Positions 1-9,436 of a DNA stretch of 64,000 nucleotides are shown one piece after another. Source of the stretch: Hydrogenophilus thiooxidans (lineage in GTDB: Bacteria; Pseudomonadota; Gammaproteobacteria; Burkholderiales; Rhodocyclaceae); the NCBI RefSeq assembly GCF_019049855.1, contig NZ_JAHLSY010000005.1, positions 1 to 64,000 of the forward strand, given 5' to 3'. How positions within the stretch are numbered: position 1 is the stretch's first letter; each line of letters begins with the position of its first letter. A program made the translations under genes and the position numbers. The notes below the pieces were generated by a model, which was not told the origin of the DNA, searched no databases, and saw only the letters and a list, made by a program, of their open reading frames with translations.

Positions 1-99
1 CTCATTGCGCCGATCGCAATGGAAGAAGGTCTTCGCTTTGCGATCCGCGAAGGCGGCCGTACCGTGGGTGCCGGCGTCGTCTCCAAAATCATCGAGTGA
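1..99 (+). CDS. tuf: Elongation factor Tu, C-terminal end (partial)
   Basis: The visible 32 codons are the end of EF-Tu domain 3, with the typical [19 protein letters not shown] tail and a TGA stop. EF-Tu is the GTPase that carries aminoacyl-tRNA to the ribosome. The start lies outside the window. A tuf copy directly before the S10 operon is the usual proteobacterial arrangement (end of the str operon). Which of possibly two tuf copies this is cannot be decided. Confidence 0.95.
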   Translation, partial: LIAPIAMEEGLRFAIREGGRTVGAGVVSKIIE

Positions 100-120
100 G
101 CGATTTGTGATACGATTCAT

Positions 121-150
121 GCCCTCGCGTCTGCGAGGGCCTTTCTTTTG
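121..150 (+). terminator. Terminator-like hairpin between tuf and rpsJ
   Basis: GCCCTCGC-GTCT-GCGAGGGC forms a perfect 8-bp stem with a 4-base loop, followed by CTTTCTTTT. This has intrinsic-terminator form. It ends only about 20 bases before the rpsJ start and about 6 bases before its ribosome binding site, so it may act as a partial terminator or an mRNA processing site rather than a full stop. Confidence 0.7.
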
Positions 151-168
151 TTCTTTGAGGATATCGAG

Positions 169-480
169 ATGAAAACGCAAAAGATCCGGATTCGCCTCAA
201 GGCGTTCGACTACCGGTTGATCGACCTCTCAGCCGCGCAAATCGTCGATGCAGTCAAGCGCACGGGTGCGGTCGTTCGTGGTCCTGTTCCCCTGCCGACC
301 AAAATCGAACGCTACAACGTGTTGCGCTCACCGCACGTCAATAAAAAGTCGATGGATCAGTTCGAGATTCGTACCCACCATCGCTTGCTCGATATCGTAG
401 ACCCAACGGACAAAACCGTCGACGCGCTTTCCAAGCTCGACCTTCCTGCCGGGGTTGATGTCGATATCAAACTGCTCTAA
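169..480 (+). CDS. rpsJ: 30S ribosomal protein S10
   Basis: S10 of the small subunit; in proteobacteria it also acts as NusE in transcription antitermination. The 103-residue product begins [19 protein letters not shown] and has the family's usual length. An in-frame TTG lies upstream, but the ATG preceded by TGAGGA is the clear start. It is the first gene of the S10 operon and sits just behind a terminator-like hairpin. About 98 bases separate it from rplC, unusually wide for this operon. Confidence 0.97.
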   Translation: MKTQKIRIRLKAFDYRLIDLSAAQIVDAVKRTGAVVRGPVPLPTKIERYNVLRSPHVNKKSMDQFEIRTHHRLLDIVDPTDKTVDALSKLDLPAGVDVDIKLL

Positions 481-578
481 GCGCAATTGTTTTTTTGTGT
501 TACAATGCTGCGTTCATCCGACGCAGCTTTTGTGTTTTGGTAACCTCCGGTCAATCGTAACCGGAATAGGAGATAAAA

Positions 579-1223
579 ATGAGTCTTGGCCTTGTTGCAC
601 GCAAGGTCGGCATGACCCGAATTTTTACCGATGACGGGCAAAGCATTCCCGTCACGGTATTGGCGGCTGCCGGCAATCGCGTTGTTCAGATCAAGTCTCC
701 CGAAACCGACGGCTATGCTGCCGTACAGGTCGGTTTTGGGGAGCGACGTCCCGTTCGGGTCACAAAACCGCTCGCAGGTCATTTCGCCAAGGCGGGTGTT
801 GTTCCAGCTAAGGTGCTCCGTGAATTTCGTGTCGACCCGGCTGAACTCGGGCAGTTCAAGCCAGGGGACACCCTTTCGGTCGAACGCTTTCAGGTTGGGC
901 AAAAGGTCGATGTCACCGGGCGCTCGATCGGTAAAGGCTTTGCGGGTGCGATCAAGCGGCACAACTTCAGTTCTAACCGCGCTTCGCACGGTAACTCGAT
1001 TACCACCAACGCACCCGGTTCGATCGGTATGGCGCAAGACCCTGGGCGCGTTTTCCCGGGTAAACGGATGGCGGGTCATCTGGGGGATGAAACCGTCACG
1101 GTACAAAACCTGGAAGTGGTGCGGGTCGATGCCGAGCGTCAACTCATCTGGGTCAAGGGGGCGGTCCCTGGCGCGAAAGGTCGCGAGGTGATCGTTCGTC
1201 CCGCAGTGAAGGCCAAAGGCTAA
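579..1223 (+). CDS. rplC: 50S ribosomal protein L3
   Basis: L3 helps start 50S assembly and reaches towards the peptidyl transferase centre. The 214-residue product starts [16 protein letters not shown] and contains the conserved [13 protein letters not shown] stretch and the central segment with [20 protein letters not shown]. The ATG follows AGGAGATAAAA. It lies in normal S10-operon order, 11 bases before rplD. Confidence 0.98.
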   Translation: MSLGLVARKVGMTRIFTDDGQSIPVTVLAAAGNRVVQIKSPETDGYAAVQVGFGERRPVRVTKPLAGHFAKAGVVPAKVLREFRVDPAELGQFKPGDTLSVERFQVGQKVDVTGRSIGKGFAGAIKRHNFSSNRASHGNSITTNAPGSIGMAQDPGRVFPGKRMAGHLGDETVTVQNLEVVRVDAERQLIWVKGAVPGAKGREVIVRPAVKAKG

Positions 1224-1234
1224 GCGAGGCGACG

Positions 1235-1861
1235 ATGGAATTGAAACTACTCGATACGAATGGTCAAGAGGCTGGTGCTGTGACCGTCTCGGACCAGCTT
1301 TTTGGTCGCGAATTCAACGAGCCGCTCGTCCATCAGGTCGTGGTGGCCTATATGGCCAACGCGCGTCGGGGTACGCGGGCGCAAAAAGACCGTTCGCAAG
1401 TGAAACACTCCACCCGCAAACCCTGGCGGCAAAAGGGTACCGGGCGAGCGCGCGCCGGGATGACCTCGAGCCCGTTGTGGCGTGGGGGTGGGAAGATTTT
1501 CCCAAGTACGCCGGACGAAAATTTTTCTCATAAAGTCAACCGGAAGATGTACCGCGCGGCGATGGCGTCGATCTTGTCGGAACTGGCGCGTCAAGGGCGG
1601 CTTGCGGTTGTCGACGGTTTCGACGTCTCAGCGCCGAAGACCAAATTGGTCGTCGAAAAGCTCAAGGCGATGGGGGTCTATGATCGCAACGTGCTCCTTG
1701 TTACGGACGTGCTCAGCGAAAACCTGCTGTTGGGCAGTCGCAATTTGAAGAATGTGTTGGCGCTGGAAGCGCACGAGGTCGATCCGGTTGCGCTCGTTCA
1801 TTTCGACTTGGTGTTGGTGACCAAGGGCGCCATCGAAAAATTCCAGGAGATGTGGCAATGA
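1235..1861 (+). CDS. rplD: 50S ribosomal protein L4
   Basis: L4 lines the polypeptide exit tunnel. In gammaproteobacteria it also represses the S10 operon; whether it does so here is unknown. The 208-residue product has the conserved central loop around [17 protein letters not shown] and [12 protein letters not shown]. Its stop overlaps the rplW start (ATGA), so the two are probably translationally coupled. Confidence 0.98.
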   Translation: MELKLLDTNGQEAGAVTVSDQLFGREFNEPLVHQVVVAYMANARRGTRAQKDRSQVKHSTRKPWRQKGTGRARAGMTSSPLWRGGGKIFPSTPDENFSHKVNRKMYRAAMASILSELARQGRLAVVDGFDVSAPKTKLVVEKLKAMGVYDRNVLLVTDVLSENLLLGSRNLKNVLALEAHEVDPVALVHFDLVLVTKGAIEKFQEMWQ

Positions 1862-2166
1862 GTGCGCTCAAGGAACGCCATTATCAGGTGCTGCTGGCAC
1901 CGGTGATTTCCGAAAAATCGACGATGCTGGCCGAGACGCGCAATACCGTCGTCTTTCGGGTGGCGCCGGATGCCGAAAAACATGAAATCAAAGCGGCGGT
2001 GGAAGGTCTCTTCAACGTTCGCGTGCAAGGGGTGCGCGTCGTCAATGTGAAAGGCAAGGTGAAGCGTTTCGGCCGTTTTGCCGGTCGCCGCGCCAACGTT
2101 CGTAAGGCTTACGTGACGCTCGAGCCCGGCCAAGAGCTCGATTTCGTCATGGGTGGGAGTGCGTAA
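1858..2166 (+). CDS. rplW: 50S ribosomal protein L23
   Basis: L23 sits at the tunnel exit and docks trigger factor and SRP. The product from ATG is 102 residues ([20 protein letters not shown]...). An in-frame GTG six bases upstream could add two residues, but the ATG overlaps the rplD stop as ATGA and fits the family. The conserved VISEKST segment is near the N terminus. Confidence 0.96.
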   Translation: MSALKERHYQVLLAPVISEKSTMLAETRNTVVFRVAPDAEKHEIKAAVEGLFNVRVQGVRVVNVKGKVKRFGRFAGRRANVRKAYVTLEPGQELDFVMGGSA

Positions 2167-2168
2167 TC

Positions 2169-2996
2169 ATGCCGATCGTCAAACTGAAACCAACCTCTCC
2201 GGGTCGGCGCCACGTCGTCAAAGTCGTTCATCCGCATCTGCACAAAGGTGAACCGTACGCGCCGCTCGTCGAAGCGCAAATCCGCAAAGCGGGCCGTAAC
2301 CATGTTGGGCGAATCACCACCCGACACAAAGGGGGTGGGCACAAACACCATTACCGAATCATCGATTTTTGCCGCAACAAAGACGGCATTCCGGCCAAAG
2401 TCGAACGGATCGAATACGATCCCAACCGTACGGCGCACATTGCGCTCGTTTGCTACGCTGACGGCGAACGCCGCTACATTCTCGCCCCCAAAGGACTCGA
2501 AGCGGGAATGGTGGTCGAAAGCGGCCCGCAAGCCCCGATTCGTGTCGGAAATGCGCTCCCGTTGCGTTCGATCCCCATTGGGACTACGATCCACAACATC
2601 GAGCTTCAGCCGGGTAAAGGGGGGCAGTTGGCTCGTGCCGCGGGCGCATCTGCGATGCTGGTGGGTCGCGACGGAGGCTATGCGCAGATCCGTCTCCGTT
2701 CCGGCGAAGTGCGTCGCGTCCCGATGGAGTGTCGCGCTACGATTGGGGAGGTCTCCAATAGTGAGCACAACCTGGAGAAACTGGGGAAGGCAGGAGCTTC
2801 ACGCTGGCGCGGAATCCGTCCGACTGTCCGTGGTGTCGCGATGAACCCGATCGATCACCCGCATGGTGGTGGTGAAGGCCGTACCGGTACCGGTGGGCCT
2901 CCCGTCAGCCCGTGGGGTTGGCAGACCAAAGGGTATCGGACGCGTAAGAACAAGCGTACGGACGGCATGATTATTCAAAGCCGTCATAAACGGTAA
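2169..2996 (+). CDS. rplB: 50S ribosomal protein L2
   Basis: L2 is a core 50S protein needed for subunit joining and peptidyl transfer. The 275-residue product has the diagnostic C-terminal stretch with [18 protein letters not shown], including the histidine implicated in peptidyl transferase function. Length and S10-operon position are normal. It starts two bases after the rplW stop. Confidence 0.98.
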   Translation: MPIVKLKPTSPGRRHVVKVVHPHLHKGEPYAPLVEAQIRKAGRNHVGRITTRHKGGGHKHHYRIIDFCRNKDGIPAKVERIEYDPNRTAHIALVCYADGERRYILAPKGLEAGMVVESGPQAPIRVGNALPLRSIPIGTTIHNIELQPGKGGQLARAAGASAMLVGRDGGYAQIRLRSGEVRRVPMECRATIGEVSNSEHNLEKLGKAGASRWRGIRPTVRGVAMNPIDHPHGGGEGRTGTGGPPVSPWGWQTKGYRTRKNKRTDGMIIQSRHKR

Positions 2997-3006
2997 GGGG
3001 TAAGCA

Positions 3007-3282
3007 ATGGCACGTTCAGTGAAGAAAGGGCCTTTCGTCGACGCCCACCTCCTGAAAAAAGTTGAGGCGGCGCGCGCGAAAAATGACAAACGGCCGATCA
3101 AAACCTGGTCGCGTCGCTCGACGATCTTGCCAGAATTTATCGGTTTGACCTTTGCGGTGCACAACGGTCGCCAGCACGTTCCGGTTTTCGTCACCGAAGC
3201 GATGGTGGGCCATAAGTTGGGTGAATTCTCCTTCACCCGCACCTTCAAAGGCCACGCAGCCGGTAAGAAGGCGAAACGGTAA
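3007..3282 (+). CDS. rpsS: 30S ribosomal protein S19
   Basis: S19 binds S13 in the head of the 30S subunit and contacts the A-site finger. The 91-residue product starts [20 protein letters not shown] and contains [19 protein letters not shown], both hallmarks of S19. It lies between rplB and rplV as expected, with an AAGGGGTAAGC ribosome binding region. Confidence 0.98.
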   Translation: MARSVKKGPFVDAHLLKKVEAARAKNDKRPIKTWSRRSTILPEFIGLTFAVHNGRQHVPVFVTEAMVGHKLGEFSFTRTFKGHAAGKKAKR

Positions 3283-3293
3283 GGAGCGAAGCG

Positions 3294-3626
3294 ATGAAAA
3301 CCACCCAAGCAGTGATTCGCGGCGTGCGCCTTTCGCCACAAAAAGGCCGCCTGGTTGCCGACGTGATTCGCGGCAAGCCCGTTGCCGAAGCGCTCAACCT
3401 ACTTGAGTTCATGCCGCAGAAAGGGGCGAAGCTCATCAAAAAAGCGTTGCTTTCCGCGATCGCCAACGCCGAGCACAACGATGGTGCCGACATCGACGCC
3501 CTCAAAGTGGTCCGCATCCACGTCGAAAAAGGGTTTGTGCTGAAGCGCTTTGCGGCGCGCGCCAAAGGGCGCGGGACTCGGATCTTGAAGCCGACGTCGC
3601 ATATCTATGTGACCGTGGGCGAGTAA
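3294..3626 (+). CDS. rplV: 50S ribosomal protein L22
   Basis: L22 has a globular part on the 50S surface and a beta-hairpin in the exit tunnel. The 110-residue product starts [20 protein letters not shown] and carries the tunnel hairpin segment [19 protein letters not shown]. Macrolide-resistance changes in other species map to that hairpin; nothing unusual is visible here. RBS is AAGGAG. Confidence 0.97.
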   Translation: MKTTQAVIRGVRLSPQKGRLVADVIRGKPVAEALNLLEFMPQKGAKLIKKALLSAIANAEHNDGADIDALKVVRIHVEKGFVLKRFAARAKGRGTRILKPTSHIYVTVGE

Positions 3627-3638
3627 GGAGAAGCATCG

Positions 3639-4406
3639 ATGGGACAGAAGATTCATCCAACCGGCTTTCGCCTCGCTGTCACGCGCGATTGGGTCTCGCG
3701 TTGGTATGCGCCCAGTAAAACCTTCGCACCGACCCTTCATGCCGACGTCGCACTGCGCCGCTATCTCAAAGAGCGCCTCAAGCATGCGGCAGTGAGCCGG
3801 ATCGTGATCGAGCGCCCTGCCAAAGCGGCCAAAATCACGATTCATACCGCTCGCCCGGGTGTCGTGATCGGCAAGAAAGGCGAAGACATCGAAAAGCTGC
3901 GTCAAGAGGTTTCTGAGCGGCTGGGTATCCCTGCCCAAGTCGCGATCGAAGAGGTGCGCAAACCGGAACTCGATGCACAATTGGTCGCCGAGTCGATCGC
4001 CAATCAGCTCGAAAAGCGCATCCAATTCCGCCGTGCGATGAAGCGCGCGATGCAAAGCGCGATGCGTTTGGGCGCCAAGGGGATTAAGGTGATGACCTCA
4101 GGGCGTCTGAATGGGGCCGAGATTGCGCGTTCGGAATGGTATCGCGAGGGTCGCGTGCCGCTGCACACGTTGCGTGCCGATATCGATTACGGGTTTGCGG
4201 AAGCGCGTACCACTTATGGGGTGATCGGCGTCAAGGTTTGGATTTACAAAGGGGATGTTCTCAATCGTAACCAGTCGCCTGTTGCGGCGTCCCCTGAAGA
4301 ACCGCGCAAATCGCGTCGTGCCACACGGGAAAACACACGTCGTGGCCGGGCTGGCCGCGCATCGGCTAAATCGGGAGTGAACCATGCTGCAACCGAAACG
4401 AACTAA
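3639..4406 (+). CDS. rpsC: 30S ribosomal protein S3
   Basis: S3 lies at the mRNA entry site and contributes to mRNA unwinding. The 255-residue product starts [18 protein letters not shown], has the KH-domain GxxG motif (GKKGEDI), and ends in a basic Arg/Ser/Ala-rich tail of about 40 residues, longer than in E. coli. The 3' end overlaps rplP by 23 bases, which implies coupled translation. Confidence 0.97.
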   Translation: MGQKIHPTGFRLAVTRDWVSRWYAPSKTFAPTLHADVALRRYLKERLKHAAVSRIVIERPAKAAKITIHTARPGVVIGKKGEDIEKLRQEVSERLGIPAQVAIEEVRKPELDAQLVAESIANQLEKRIQFRRAMKRAMQSAMRLGAKGIKVMTSGRLNGAEIARSEWYREGRVPLHTLRADIDYGFAEARTTYGVIGVKVWIYKGDVLNRNQSPVAASPEEPRKSRRATRENTRRGRAGRASAKSGVNHAATETN

Positions 4407-4800
4407 GTATCGTAAGGTCCAGAAAGGGCGCAACAAAGGGATCGCTACGCGCGGCACCGAGGTCTCGTTCGGGGAATTTGGTTTGAAAGCGATTGGTCGT
4501 GGTCGTCTCACGGCCCGTCAGATCGAAGCGGCACGTCGCGCGATGACCCGCCATATCAAACGGGGGGGTCGTATCTGGATTCGCGTCTTCCCGGACAAGC
4601 CAATCACGCAAAAACCGGCCGAGGTTCGGATGGGTAGCGGCAAAGGGAACCCCGAGTATTGGGTTGCTGAAATCCAGCCGGGCAAGGTTCTTTACGAGAT
4701 GGCTGGGGTCAGTGAGGAGTTGGCGCGTGAAGCGTTTCGCCTTGCCGCTGCGAAGTTGCCGTTCCGAACGATCGTCGTAACCCGACGGTTGGGGAGCTAA
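4384..4800 (+). CDS. rplP: 50S ribosomal protein L16
   Basis: L16 organises the A-site region of the 50S subunit and contacts tRNA. The 138-residue product starts [19 protein letters not shown] and contains [20 protein letters not shown] and [12 protein letters not shown], both diagnostic. The start lies inside the rpsC 3' end, supported by GGGAGTGAACC upstream and by family length. Confidence 0.97.
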   Translation: MLQPKRTKYRKVQKGRNKGIATRGTEVSFGEFGLKAIGRGRLTARQIEAARRAMTRHIKRGGRIWIRVFPDKPITQKPAEVRMGSGKGNPEYWVAEIQPGKVLYEMAGVSEELAREAFRLAAAKLPFRTIVVTRRLGS

Positions 4801-4802
4801 CC

Positions 4803-4997
4803 ATGAAAGCTAAGGATTTGAGAGAGAAATCGGTGGCTGAATTGAAAGAAGAGCAGCTGTCGTTGCGTAAAGCGCAATTCTCCCTGCGGATGCAGCTTGC
4901 GACACAGCAACTCAGCAATACGGCGCAGATGCGCGCAGTGAAACGCGATATCGCGCGCGTCAAAACCGTGCTGGCAGAGAAAGGGGTACGGACATGA
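4803..4997 (+). CDS. rpmC: 50S ribosomal protein L29
   Basis: L29 is a small helical-hairpin protein beside L23 at the tunnel exit. The 64-residue product starts [17 protein letters not shown] and has the conserved [12 protein letters not shown] segment. It begins two bases after the rplP stop, and its stop overlaps the rpsQ start by four bases (ATGA). Confidence 0.95.
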   Translation: MKAKDLREKSVAELKEEQLSLRKAQFSLRMQLATQQLSNTAQMRAVKRDIARVKTVLAEKGVRT

Positions 4998-5266
4998 CCG
5001 CGAATCAAGGGGAAAAAAACCGCCGCCGCCTGCAAGGGAAGGTGATTTCCACGGCACGGCAGAAGACGGTGACGGTGTTGGTCGAACGCCGCGAAGCGCA
5101 TCCGCTCTATGGCAAATATGTGACCAAATCGCGCAAGTTTCACGCCCATTGTGAAGATCCCAACGTGGCGCTGAACGATGTCGTCGAAATCGTCGAATCG
5201 CGCCCAATCTCCAAAACCAAGAGTTGGGTTGTTTCGCGAATCGTCACGAAAGCGGGTTTGGTGTAA
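4994..5266 (+). CDS. rpsQ: 30S ribosomal protein S17
   Basis: S17 binds 16S rRNA early in 30S assembly through an OB fold. The 90-residue product carries the typical [19 protein letters not shown] and [20 protein letters not shown] stretches. It is the last gene of the S10 operon; a promoter-like sequence begins four bases after its stop, marking the S10-spc boundary. Confidence 0.97.
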   Translation: MTANQGEKNRRRLQGKVISTARQKTVTVLVERREAHPLYGKYVTKSRKFHAHCEDPNVALNDVVEIVESRPISKTKSWVVSRIVTKAGLV

Positions 5267-5270
5267 GGTC

Positions 5271-5299
5271 TTGGCAAAATTCCGCAGCGACAGTATAAT
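5271..5299 (+). promoter_or_regulatory. Sigma70-type promoter for the spc operon
   Basis: TTGGCA (5271-5276) and a perfect TATAAT (5294-5299) are separated by exactly 17 bases. They lie just past the rpsQ stop and about 90 bases before the rplN ATG. This is the best consensus promoter in the ribosomal region and would let the spc operon be transcribed independently of the S10 promoter. Confidence 0.8.
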
Positions 5300-5316
5300 T
5301 GATGATTCTGGTTGTG

Positions 5317-5336
5317 CGCCCCGCGTGAGCGGGGCG
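5317..5336 (+). terminator. Hairpin in the rplN leader (attenuator or S10-operon terminator)
   Basis: CGCCCCGC-GTGA-GCGGGGCG is a perfect 8-bp stem with a 4-base loop, followed by the modest pyrimidine tract TCTTGTTCCC. Predicted transcription from the TATAAT at 5294-5299 would begin a few bases before it, so the hairpin sits at the extreme 5' end of the spc mRNA. It could end S10 transcripts, stabilise the spc 5' end, or attenuate. Confidence 0.55.
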
Positions 5337-5388
5337 TCTTGTTCCCAGTCCAATACTGTCCGCATTGCGGTATAAGTTGGAGTCAAAG

Positions 5389-5757
5389 ATGATTCAAATG
5401 CAGACCCTTCTCGAGGTCGCCGACAACAGCGGTGCACGCAAAGTGATGTGCATCAAGGTGTTGGGTGGTTCCAAGCGACGCTACGCCAACGTGGGCGACA
5501 TTATCAAGGTGTCGATCAAAGACGCTGCGCCGCGCGGTCGTGTGAAAAAGGGCGACGTGTACAACGCCGTGGTGGTGCGTACGGCCAAAGGGGTTCGCCG
5601 TCCAGATGGTTCGCTCGTCAAATTCGACGAAAACGCAGCTGTGCTCCTGAACAATAAATTGGAGCCGATCGGAACGCGTATCTTCGGCCCGGTGACGCGT
5701 GAATTGCGTACCGAGCGGTTCATGAAAATCGTTTCGTTGGCTCCCGAAGTGATCTGA
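5389..5757 (+). CDS. rplN: 50S ribosomal protein L14
   Basis: L14 lies at the subunit interface and contacts 16S helix 14. The 122-residue product from ATG begins [20 protein letters not shown], the exact family N terminus. In-frame upstream codons would add residues not found in L14. It is the first gene of the spc operon and is preceded by TTGGAGTC and a 90-base leader with a hairpin. Confidence 0.97.
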   Translation: MIQMQTLLEVADNSGARKVMCIKVLGGSKRRYANVGDIIKVSIKDAAPRGRVKKGDVYNAVVVRTAKGVRRPDGSLVKFDENAAVLLNNKLEPIGTRIFGPVTRELRTERFMKIVSLAPEVI

Positions 5758-5765
5758 GGTGTGTC

Positions 5766-6083
5766 ATGCAGAAGATTCGGAAAGGTGACGAAGTCATCGT
5801 CATCGCAGGAAAAGACAAGGGGCGCCGTGGCGTGGTCCAAAAACGTGTCGGTGCAGACCGTGTCGTCGTTGCCGGCATCAATGTCGTCAAAAAGCATGTG
5901 CGCCCAAACCCGTTGAAAGGTGAGCCGGGCGGGATCGTGTCGAAAGAGATGCCGATTCATATCTCGAACGTGATGCTCTTCAACCCCAAAACCCAGAAAG
6001 GGGATCGGGTTGGCATCAAGATTCTGGAAGATGGTCGTAAGGTGCGGTTTTTCAAGAGCACCGGTGACCTGGTAGAAGCGTGA
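5766..6083 (+). CDS. rplX: 50S ribosomal protein L24
   Basis: L24 is an assembly-initiator protein of the 50S subunit. The 105-residue product has the N-terminal KOW motif ([19 protein letters not shown]) and the conserved [14 protein letters not shown] segment. Length is normal. It follows rplN after eight bases and precedes rplE. Confidence 0.97.
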   Translation: MQKIRKGDEVIVIAGKDKGRRGVVQKRVGADRVVVAGINVVKKHVRPNPLKGEPGGIVSKEMPIHISNVMLFNPKTQKGDRVGIKILEDGRKVRFFKSTGDLVEA

Positions 6084-6093
6084 GGACACGACG

Positions 6094-6633
6094 ATGGCAC
6101 GGTTGTTGAAGCAATATCAGGAAGAGGTGGTCCCCGCGCTGATGGCTCGCTTTGGCTATCGCTCGGTGATGGAGGTGCCGCGCATCGTGAAGATCACCCT
6201 CAATATGGGAGTGGGTGAAGCGGTCGCGGACAAGAAAGTGATCGAAAACGCGATGAACGATCTGGCGAAGATCGCCGGACAAAAACCCGTGGTCACGCGG
6301 GCGCGGAAATCGGTGGCCGGTTTCAAGATTCGTGAGGGGTATCCCATCGGTTGTAAGGTCACCTTGCGCGGTGTGCGTGCCTACGAATTCCTGGATCGGC
6401 TGATTACGATCGCGCTCCCCCGTGTTCGCGACTTCCGCGGAGTCGGTGGCAAAGGGTTCGACGGTCGTGGCAACTTCAACCTGGGGGTTCGTGAGCAGAT
6501 CATTTTCCCTGAAATCGAATACGACAAGGTGGATGCCGTTCGTGGTCTGAACATTACGATCACGACGACCGCGAAGACCGATGAAGAGGGTCGGGCGCTT
6601 TTAGAAGCGTTCCGTTTCCCGTTCCGGACGTAA
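6094..6633 (+). CDS. rplE: 50S ribosomal protein L5
   Basis: L5 binds 5S rRNA and forms part of the central protuberance. The 179-residue product has the typical N terminus [18 protein letters not shown], the [16 protein letters not shown] stretch and the C-terminal [14 protein letters not shown] region. Length matches the bacterial family. Order rplX-rplE-rpsN is canonical. Confidence 0.98.
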   Translation: MARLLKQYQEEVVPALMARFGYRSVMEVPRIVKITLNMGVGEAVADKKVIENAMNDLAKIAGQKPVVTRARKSVAGFKIREGYPIGCKVTLRGVRAYEFLDRLITIALPRVRDFRGVGGKGFDGRGNFNLGVREQIIFPEIEYDKVDAVRGLNITITTTAKTDEEGRALLEAFRFPFRT

Positions 6634-6643
6634 GGGTACGAGT

Positions 6644-6949
6644 ATGGCTAAGAAATCGATGATCAACCGCGAAAAGAAGCGGGAAGCGCTGGTAGCGAAA
6701 TACGCGAAAAAGCGCGCGGAATTGTTGGCGATGATCAACGATCAGTCGCTGTCTCTTGAGGAGCGTATGGCTGCGCGTCTGAAGTTGCAGCAGCTGCCGC
6801 GTAACGCTAGTCCTGTGCGTCTGCGTAATCGTTGTGCGTTGACGGGCCGTCCGCGCGGGACGTTCCGTAAATTCGGGTTGTGCCGGAATCAGTTGCGTGA
6901 ACTGGCGTTCACGGGTCAGATTCCGGGCATGACCAAGTCGAGCTGGTAA
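6644..6949 (+). CDS. rpsN: 30S ribosomal protein S14 (long, zinc-independent form)
   Basis: S14 sits in the head of the 30S subunit. The 101-residue product is the long form: it has only two cysteines (in [10 protein letters not shown] and FGLCRNQ) rather than the two CxxC pairs of the short zinc-binding form. The segment [12 protein letters not shown] is diagnostic. It should not need zinc, unlike the L36 and S4 proteins encoded nearby. Confidence 0.96.
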   Translation: MAKKSMINREKKREALVAKYAKKRAELLAMINDQSLSLEERMAARLKLQQLPRNASPVRLRNRCALTGRPRGTFRKFGLCRNQLRELAFTGQIPGMTKSSW

Positions 6950-6959
6950 GGAGAGCGCG

Positions 6960-7355
6960 ATGAGTATGACGGATCCCATCGCCGATATGCTGACGCGTAT
7001 CCGCAATGCGCAGATGGTGCAAAAAAGCCATGTCGAAGTGCCGCATTCCAAATTGAAAGAAGCGGTGGCGAAGGTACTGCACGACGAAGGCTATCTTGCT
7101 GGATACGAAGTCTTGCGTAACGGCCCGAAGGCAACCTTGAAAGTGGCGCTGAAGTACTACGCAGGCCGTCCGGTGATCGATCGCATCGAGCGTGTTTCCC
7201 GCCCCGGCTTGCGGATCTATCGCGGCGCCGACGAATTGCCCAAGGTTCTGAATGGCCTGGGTATCGCGATCGTTTCGACGCCTAAGGGTGTGATGAGCGA
7301 CCGTGAAGCACGCAAAGCGCGCGTAGGCGGCGAAGTGCTCTGCATCGTCGCTTAA
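6960..7355 (+). CDS. rpsH: 30S ribosomal protein S8
   Basis: S8 binds helix 21 of 16S rRNA; in E. coli it also represses the spc operon by binding its mRNA. The 131-residue product starts [18 protein letters not shown] and ends with the conserved [19 protein letters not shown]. An AAGGAGAGCG sequence precedes the ATG. Autoregulation here is inference only. Confidence 0.97.
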   Translation: MSMTDPIADMLTRIRNAQMVQKSHVEVPHSKLKEAVAKVLHDEGYLAGYEVLRNGPKATLKVALKYYAGRPVIDRIERVSRPGLRIYRGADELPKVLNGLGIAIVSTPKGVMSDREARKARVGGEVLCIVA

Positions 7356-7369
7356 CGGGAGAAGAAAAG

Positions 7370-7903
7370 ATGTCTCGAATCGCGAAACAACCCGTTGTAT
7401 TGCCCAAAGGTGTGGAAGTCACCGTGAGTGGCGACGTGGTGCGCGCCAAGGGCCCACTGGGCCAACTGGAGATGAAAGTGCATCCTGCTGTGGCGATCGA
7501 AGTGGCCGACGGAGCTGCGCGGGTGCGCCCCAAAGCGGCGATCGTTCGCAGCAACATGTATGCAGGAACGATGCGTGCGCTGCTTGCCAATATGGTGAAA
7601 GGGGTTTCTCAAGGTTTTGAACGTCGTTTGCAACTCGTCGGCGTGGGCTACCGCGCTCAGGCACAGGGTAACCAAATCCAATTGTCGCTTGGGTTTTCTC
7701 ATCCTGTGGTCCACACTCTGCCCAATGGGGTCAAGGCGGAGACCCCATCCCAGACTGAAATCGTACTCAAAGGGATCGACAAGCAGTTGGTGGGACAAGA
7801 GGCAGCAAAAATTCGCGCCTATCGTCCACCAGAGCCCTACAAGGGCAAAGGGATTCGCTACGCTGGCGAAGAAGTGATCCTGAAAGAGACGAAGAAGAAA
7901 TAA
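7370..7903 (+). CDS. rplF: 50S ribosomal protein L6
   Basis: L6 lies near the factor-binding site of the 50S subunit. The 177-residue product has the duplicated L6 fold: the N-terminal half starts [17 protein letters not shown], and the C-terminal half contains the highly conserved [19 protein letters not shown]. Length and gene order (rpsH-rplF-rplR) are normal. Confidence 0.98.
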   Translation: MSRIAKQPVVLPKGVEVTVSGDVVRAKGPLGQLEMKVHPAVAIEVADGAARVRPKAAIVRSNMYAGTMRALLANMVKGVSQGFERRLQLVGVGYRAQAQGNQIQLSLGFSHPVVHTLPNGVKAETPSQTEIVLKGIDKQLVGQEAAKIRAYRPPEPYKGKGIRYAGEEVILKETKKK

Positions 7904-7915
7904 GGTGGTTTGACC

Positions 7916-8269
7916 ATGAACAAGAGACTTGCACGTTTGCGCCGCGCCCGCAAAACCCGGGCCAAAATCGCGCAACTAAAGAAAATTCGTCTGGTCGTCT
8001 ATCGCTCCAATGCGCACATGTACGCCCAGATCACCACGTCCGACGGGTCGAAGGTGCTTGCTGCCGCATCGACGCTCTCGAAAGAGTTGCGTGACCAAGT
8101 GAAGAACGGCGGTAACGTTGCTGCAGCTGCGTTGGTCGGCAAAGCGATTGCCGAAAAAGCCAAGGCGCTCGGTATCGAATCGGTGGCTTTTGACCGTTCG
8201 GGGTATTTGTACCATGGGCGTGTCAAAGCGCTTGCAGAAGCTGCCCGCGAGGCCGGCCTGAAATTCTGA
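7916..8269 (+). CDS. rplR: 50S ribosomal protein L18
   Basis: L18 binds 5S rRNA with L5 in the central protuberance. The 117-residue product from ATG begins [18 protein letters not shown] and ends in the conserved [28 protein letters not shown] six bases upstream is a possible but less likely start because the ATG fits family N termini and the spacing from AAGGTGG. Confidence 0.97.
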   Translation: MNKRLARLRRARKTRAKIAQLKKIRLVVYRSNAHMYAQITTSDGSKVLAAASTLSKELRDQVKNGGNVAAAALVGKAIAEKAKALGIESVAFDRSGYLYHGRVKALAEAAREAGLKF

Positions 8270-8281
8270 CGGGGTGAAGCG

Positions 8282-8800
8282 ATGAGCAAAAAAGGAAATA
8301 AAGGGCGCGAGTTTGACGCGCCAGAAGAGTTGATCGAAAATCTGGTTGCGGTCAATCGTGTCAGCAAGACCGTGAAAGGTGGCCGGATTCTGAGCTTTGC
8401 CGCACTCACGGTCGTCGGCGATGGCGATGGCCGTGTCGCGATCGGTAAAGGGAAAGCGCGCGAAGTCCCGGTGGCGGTGCAAAAGGCGATGCAGTATGCG
8501 CGTCGCAACCTGGTTGAGATTCCGTTGCGCAACGGCACCCTTCAGCACGAAATCGTCGGGAAACATGGCGCAAGCCTTGTGATCATGAAGCCAGCGCCTG
8601 CGGGGACCGGGATCATTGCCGGCGGTGCGATGCGTCTGCTCTTCGAAGCCCTTGGGGTCAAGGACGTCATTTGTAAGTCCTTGGGGGCTCGCAATCCGCA
8701 CAACGTGCTCCGCGCCGCGATGAAAGGGCTCACCCGGATGCAAACACCGGCTGAGATCGCCGCAAAACGTGGCAAATCGGTCGAAGAGATCGTGGAGTAA
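8282..8800 (+). CDS. rpsE: 30S ribosomal protein S5
   Basis: S5 lies near the mRNA entry and affects decoding fidelity. The 172-residue product has the N-terminal dsRNA-binding-like S5 domain ([19 protein letters not shown]) and the C-terminal part with [12 protein letters not shown] and [14 protein letters not shown]. Length is normal. It sits between rplR and rpmD as expected. Confidence 0.98.
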   Translation: MSKKGNKGREFDAPEELIENLVAVNRVSKTVKGGRILSFAALTVVGDGDGRVAIGKGKAREVPVAVQKAMQYARRNLVEIPLRNGTLQHEIVGKHGASLVIMKPAPAGTGIIAGGAMRLLFEALGVKDVICKSLGARNPHNVLRAAMKGLTRMQTPAEIAAKRGKSVEEIVE

Positions 8801-8805
8801 TCGAA

Positions 8806-8988
8806 ATGAGCGCACAAACGATCCGCGTGACTTTGGTCCGCTCCGTGATTGGCACGCGCCAGGACCATCGTGCAACCGTTCGAGGTTTGGGGTTGCGTCG
8901 TCTGAACCATACCGTCGAGTTACCCGATACGCCGCAGGTGCGGGGAATGATCCGCAAAGTAGGCTATCTCTTGAAAGTCGAGGGGTAA
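8806..8988 (+). CDS. rpmD: 50S ribosomal protein L30
   Basis: L30 is a small peripheral 50S protein. The 60-residue product contains the family signature [20 protein letters not shown] and [13 protein letters not shown]. It follows rpsE by five bases and precedes rplO by three. Some bacterial groups lack L30; its presence here is ordinary for betaproteobacteria. Confidence 0.96.
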   Translation: MSAQTIRVTLVRSVIGTRQDHRATVRGLGLRRLNHTVELPDTPQVRGMIRKVGYLLKVEG

Positions 8989-8991
8989 GTG

Positions 8992-9429
8992 ATGCGCTTG
9001 AATCAACTGCAACCCGCAGAAGGGGCCAAAAAAGCCCGCCGCCGCGTTGGGCGCGGTATCGGTTCCGGTTTGGGGAAAACCTGTGGCCGCGGTCACAAAG
9101 GGCAAAAGTCTCGGGCAGGCGGCTTTCATAAAGTTGGTTTCGAAGGCGGGCAAATGCCGCTGCAGCGGCGGCTCCCGAAGCGCGGCTTTACGTCGCCCAA
9201 CAAAGGGCTTGTCCACGAGCTGCGTTTGAGTGATCTCGAGCGGCTGCCTGTCGATGAGATCGACTTGATCGTCCTGAAGCAGGCTGGACTCTTGCCGAAC
9301 AACGCGATCGGTGCGAAGGTGATCGCGTCGGGTTCCCTCTCCCGCCGCGTCGTTCTGCGCGGGATCAAAGCGACGCGCGGTGCGCGCGCAGCGATCGAAG
9401 CTGCGGGCGGTTCGGTCGAAACGGAGTGA
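8992..9429 (+). CDS. rplO: 50S ribosomal protein L15
   Basis: L15 is a late-assembly protein that threads through 23S rRNA. The 145-residue product from ATG starts [20 protein letters not shown] and has the glycine-rich stretch with [30 protein letters not shown] one codon upstream is the only start ambiguity. It is directly followed by secY. Confidence 0.97.
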   Translation: MRLNQLQPAEGAKKARRRVGRGIGSGLGKTCGRGHKGQKSRAGGFHKVGFEGGQMPLQRRLPKRGFTSPNKGLVHELRLSDLERLPVDEIDLIVLKQAGLLPNNAIGAKVIASGSLSRRVVLRGIKATRGARAAIEAAGGSVETE

Positions 9430-9436
9430 TCGCGCT

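Noticed and set aside
501-506. TACAAT before rplC as a promoter -10
   Set aside because: No acceptable -35 lies 15-19 bases upstream; it is probably part of the long rpsJ-rplC spacer.
9380-9436. Extended SecY start inside rplO
   Set aside because: The additional residues are very basic and not found in SecY; GTG at 9437 has a ribosome binding site.
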